Below are positions 24,705 to 27,181 of a stretch of 27,181 nt of DNA, piece by piece. Both the position numbers and the translations under genes were made by a program. The notes under the pieces are model-generated. The model saw only the letters and a list, made by a program, of their open reading frames with translations, was not told the origin of the DNA and did no database searches. The stretch spans positions 1 to 27,181 of the forward strand of contig JADGKB010000151.1 in NCBI GenBank assembly GCA_027604185.1. The letters run 5' to 3'. The stretch is from Boothiomyces macroporosus (Eukaryota; Chytridiomycota; Chytridiomycetes; Rhizophydiales; Terramycetaceae). Position 1 is the stretch's first letter. Every line of letters starts with the position of its first letter.

Positions 24705-26810
24705 ATGGGAAGAAAAATACTAAAGCGGCATCTGCTGAAAAATGTGATAATAATGATCCCAGTACTTTTAATTGGAGCGCTATATTTGAAAAGCACAGCA
24801 CTGATTCAAAACACTCACATTCCAATACACAATAACCGTACAGAAGTTGAATTCAAAAAGCCAGAGCTGAAATACCCGCCACCCAGCTGGAATGTAGAGT
24901 TGGCATTCGATACACAACTGTTTCCTTCTCCACATATCGGATACACGTTGCAGAACGGTCCTGAAATTATTAAAAGGACGTATGCCAGACAAAACGAGTA
25001 CATTGATATCATGATTGATCCTATTCTTGAACCTGATTTTAACTTGCTATACAAGGATGGATTTTGCCCTTCAAAACCAGAGTGCAAGTTTAGTTATACG
25101 AGCGATTTGGATCATATATCCAACAGTGCGGATGCGTTTATTACAAATCAAAGGAAAGGGCTGCTTGCCAGAGACGCCGCGCTGCATTTCACCAAAACCG
25201 TGTTTCTAACTAGTAAAGAGCAAAAGCATGCAACGGGTAGGTGGCTGCGTGATCAAGAATGGTACGGCACGGATATATTTGCCTCGTTTGACAGAATACC
25301 AGCCAATTATCAGGGTGAATTGTTTGCCCGACCAAAGTTTTTTCCTGTCCACAAAACCAAAATCACAAAGGAACAGCTGACTCGGCCCATACAATTCTTT
25401 GAAAAGATACCATTTGTAACCATGATAGTAGAAGATTCATACTGCTCAGAATGGACAAACAAATATCATATCTACAAGCTTTCCAAACAGATTTCTCCAT
25501 ATTTACCAATAGCCATATTTCCGACATCCTGCAGACTGAAATTTAGCTCAACGGCGTTGGATAAAAAATGTGGAAACGATATAGACTGCTTTATAAAGTA
25601 TTCAACAACTACAATTCTTATAGATACACATTTTGATGATAATTTCATAGTTGAACCATTTTGGAAATCAATTAGCTTTGGCACTCCAGTAATGTACTTT
25701 TGGAGGCACTCTTTTTTTGAATACATTCCTGAACATACAACGTACCACATGCAAAAGCTTGAGATAGAGCAGGATGAAATTAAATATCTGTTGTCCATGT
25801 CTGATCATGAAGGAATAGAGTTTGCATTCAAGTGGAAAAACTTTGCTAGAAATTCAACTGTTATTTCGAAAATGGAACGAGTAGTCGATTACTCGATTGA
25901 CAATTTCCCATGCAGACTTTGTGAGCATGTTGCACAAAAGAAACAGAGCGTAAAATGTATGCTGGACCTGTTTAAAGAGGCAAACACCAGTACAATTCAG
26001 TCTGTCAACAATTTCTTGAATCCAGATCAACAGATAAATGGGTTAGGTCCCCTTGCAAACACATTCGATGCAGTGGATATTGCTCATTATTCCAAATCAG
26101 CGGAAAGAAGGGAGCATATGCAAGATCTGATGCTCGAAATGAATGTTGAAGGTAGATTCATAATGGGATTTGATAAGCAAGCTGTTACACCAGAGGCTGC
26201 TTTCTGCATGGTGGAAGGTCGCGTTCCTCAAGGAAACGAGTTGGAACAGTACAAAGAGAAGCTTACTCCTGGAGAGATATCTTTGGCTGTTAAAGACTAC
26301 TATGCAATGTTTAATATCCTCTCGAATAACTATACTAATACGCTAATACTTGAAGATGATGTGAAGCTATTTGAAGATGCAGATCCTGATTTAATAGAAG
26401 AAATAATGAAGTACATACCACCAAACTACAGTATAGTGCAGTTGGGTCAGTGTCTCGATGCAGTTTTAGATGGATTTGATTCTGGAATAAGGCGGCACGG
26501 GTTTCCTAGACAGATTGTTGCTAATTTGGGTGACTGGAGACACTGCACTTCTGCATTTGTAGCATCTAAAACAGGGGCTTTAATTCTCTTCAAGGCAATG
26601 CCACTCTCATCTCCTATCGATCATCAAATGATGGCAGCTTGGATTGATGGACGCGAGCATGGATCTGTGCGGAATCCAGATTATTCTGTATATGGTGTAT
26701 GGCCAACAGTGTTTGTTGCTAGTGAAGAAGTTAATGAAAAAAGCTCGACTGGAATCCGACCAGGAGAAGAAAGAAAGAAGCCTAAAGACAAAAAGAAGAA
26801 GCCAAATTAA
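24705..26810 (+). CDS. type II membrane glycosyltransferase, GT10-like plus GT25-like (copy B)
   Basis: An intronless 701-residue paralogue of the preceding gene with the same order: short basic start MGRKILKRHLLK, one transmembrane helix (~12-30), GT10-like region (~95-390, with SADAFITN, VTMIVEDSYCSEWTNK and DNFIVEPFWKSISFGTPVMY), GT25-like region (~465-685, with IAHYSKSAERREHM, KLTPGEISLAVKDYYAMF and LILEDDVKL, EDD at 550-552), and a Lys-rich tail. The two copies are well over half identical by eye and about three quarters identical around LLYKDGFCPS, so this is a tandem duplication that has since diverged. Both keep the acidic EDD and the FWKS block, so neither shows signs of decay. Confidence 0.85.
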   Translation: MGRKILKRHLLKNVIIMIPVLLIGALYLKSTALIQNTHIPIHNNRTEVEFKKPELKYPPPSWNVELAFDTQLFPSPHIGYTLQNGPEIIKRTYARQNEYIDIMIDPILEPDFNLLYKDGFCPSKPECKFSYTSDLDHISNSADAFITNQRKGLLARDAALHFTKTVFLTSKEQKHATGRWLRDQEWYGTDIFASFDRIPANYQGELFARPKFFPVHKTKITKEQLTRPIQFFEKIPFVTMIVEDSYCSEWTNKYHIYKLSKQISPYLPIAIFPTSCRLKFSSTALDKKCGNDIDCFIKYSTTTILIDTHFDDNFIVEPFWKSISFGTPVMYFWRHSFFEYIPEHTTYHMQKLEIEQDEIKYLLSMSDHEGIEFAFKWKNFARNSTVISKMERVVDYSIDNFPCRLCEHVAQKKQSVKCMLDLFKEANTSTIQSVNNFLNPDQQINGLGPLANTFDAVDIAHYSKSAERREHMQDLMLEMNVEGRFIMGFDKQAVTPEAAFCMVEGRVPQGNELEQYKEKLTPGEISLAVKDYYAMFNILSNNYTNTLILEDDVKLFEDADPDLIEEIMKYIPPNYSIVQLGQCLDAVLDGFDSGIRRHGFPRQIVANLGDWRHCTSAFVASKTGALILFKAMPLSSPIDHQMMAAWIDGREHGSVRNPDYSVYGVWPTVFVASEEVNEKSSTGIRPGEERKKPKDKKKKPN

Positions 26811-26896
26811 TTAAATTTTTATAGACATTAAATAATTTTACTATTCGCTAGCAGCTTGGCTATATTTAGTCTTGGCTTCCTACAAGCAGTGCCTGA

Positions 26897-27115
26897 TTAA
26901 CTCTTGTGTGCAATCAAGTATGCAACCACATTGGGTTTTCCAGCTGAATAAGCTTTACGAAGAGCCAAGTTATTTTCTTGACTAGGATCATTGTGATTTT
27001 CGACCAGATATTCCACTACATCCAAATGGCCTGCTTCTGCACAATCAGTCAACGCCCTCTTTGTATTGTTGAAGAGAGTTATCAAATGCTGAATGTCTAA
27101 AGGCAAGTTTACCAA
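26897..27115 (-). CDS. ankyrin-repeat protein, C-terminal fragment
   Basis: A minus-strand frame ending in a stop at 26897-26899. It has ankyrin-type sequence TDCAEAGHLDVVEYLVENH followed by a second repeat, LRKAYSAGKPNVVAYLIAHKS. The frame opens at 27115 with a non-ATG codon just after a stop, so it is either a last exon whose upstream exons lie beyond the window or a degenerate copy. VNLPLDIQHLITLFN before the repeats faintly resembles an F-box start. No matching minimal intron boundary could be fixed, so the left limit of the exon is uncertain. Confidence 0.5.
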   Translation of the reverse strand: MVNLPLDIQHLITLFNNTKRALTDCAEAGHLDVVEYLVENHNDPSQENNLALRKAYSAGKPNVVAYLIAHKS

Positions 27116-27181
27116 ATTAATTTAAATATTAATCCTATGGACACTCTTGTGATGTTGAACAGGATTTATTAACAGAACTAT

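Noticed and set aside
22512..26810. Viral (giant-virus) origin of the glycosyltransferase locus
   Set aside because: Such enzymes occur in large DNA viruses, but no viral hallmark gene is present and the neighbours are spliced cellular genes; only phylogeny could support it.
1..27181. CRISPR array, rRNA, bacterial operon or transposon
   Set aside because: No regular repeats with spacers, no rRNA-like sequence, no transposase, and the genes are spliced eukaryotic genes.

Overview
The window is eukaryotic nuclear DNA. It holds spliceosomal introns, type II membrane glycosyltransferases, a SNARE, an F-box/WD40 protein and the ribosome-assembly factor Mrt4. The gene mix (saccharopepsin-like protease, Snc1-like SNARE, Mtq2, allantoicase, 5-hydroxyisourate hydrolase, plus 7TM and GT10/GT25 proteins not typical of yeasts) suggests an AT-rich, gene-dense early-diverging fungus, perhaps chytrid-like; an aphelid or another opisthokont protist is not excluded. 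The most striking general property is the introns. Conserved reading frames break in eight genes, and almost every break is repaired exactly by removing 18-22 nt that starts GTA, carries a YTAAY-like branch element and ends AG. In each of these genes the joined exons give a total length divisible by three.

Layout. 1-54: partial tRNA-Ala(TGC), minus. 146-2080: TANGO2/NRDE protein (+), the eRF1 methyltransferase Mtq2 (-), a tiny Mpp6-like protein (+) whose start codon is 7 bp from that of Mtq2, and a synaptobrevin-type R-SNARE (-). 2366-5318, all minus: Mrt4, a 7TM receptor-like protein with a Cys-rich ectodomain, and a small unknown protein. 5805-7238 (+): an acidic unknown protein. 7239-7980: no secure gene. 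7981-9020 (+): a START-domain protein. 9158-10734: allantoicase (-) and 5-hydroxyisourate hydrolase with an N-terminal PTS2 (+), two uricolytic enzymes sharing a 69-bp divergent promoter. 10746-11880 (+): F-box/WD40 protein. 11930-12246 (+): a probably broken secreted-protein gene. 12499-14474 (+): a calmodulin-like protein and a NIPA-type magnesium transporter. 14521-15633 (-): pepsin-family protease.

16058-26810 is a run of four large predicted type II membrane proteins for glycan synthesis: a GT61-like protein (-), then on the plus strand a fusion of a bacterial-type non-hydrolysing UDP-GlcNAc 2-epimerase with a GT2-like glycosyltransferase, then two tandem paralogues that each fuse a GT10-like (fucosyltransferase-fold) domain to a GT25-like domain. 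This resembles a locus for an unusual surface or wall glycan, with UDP-ManNAc as the predicted product of the epimerase; the glycan itself is unknown. The window ends in an ankyrin-repeat fragment (-).

The best candidates for something undescribed are the near-uniform 18-22 nt introns, including one 39-nt intron that reads as two minimal introns placed end to end, and the epimerase/glycosyltransferase locus.
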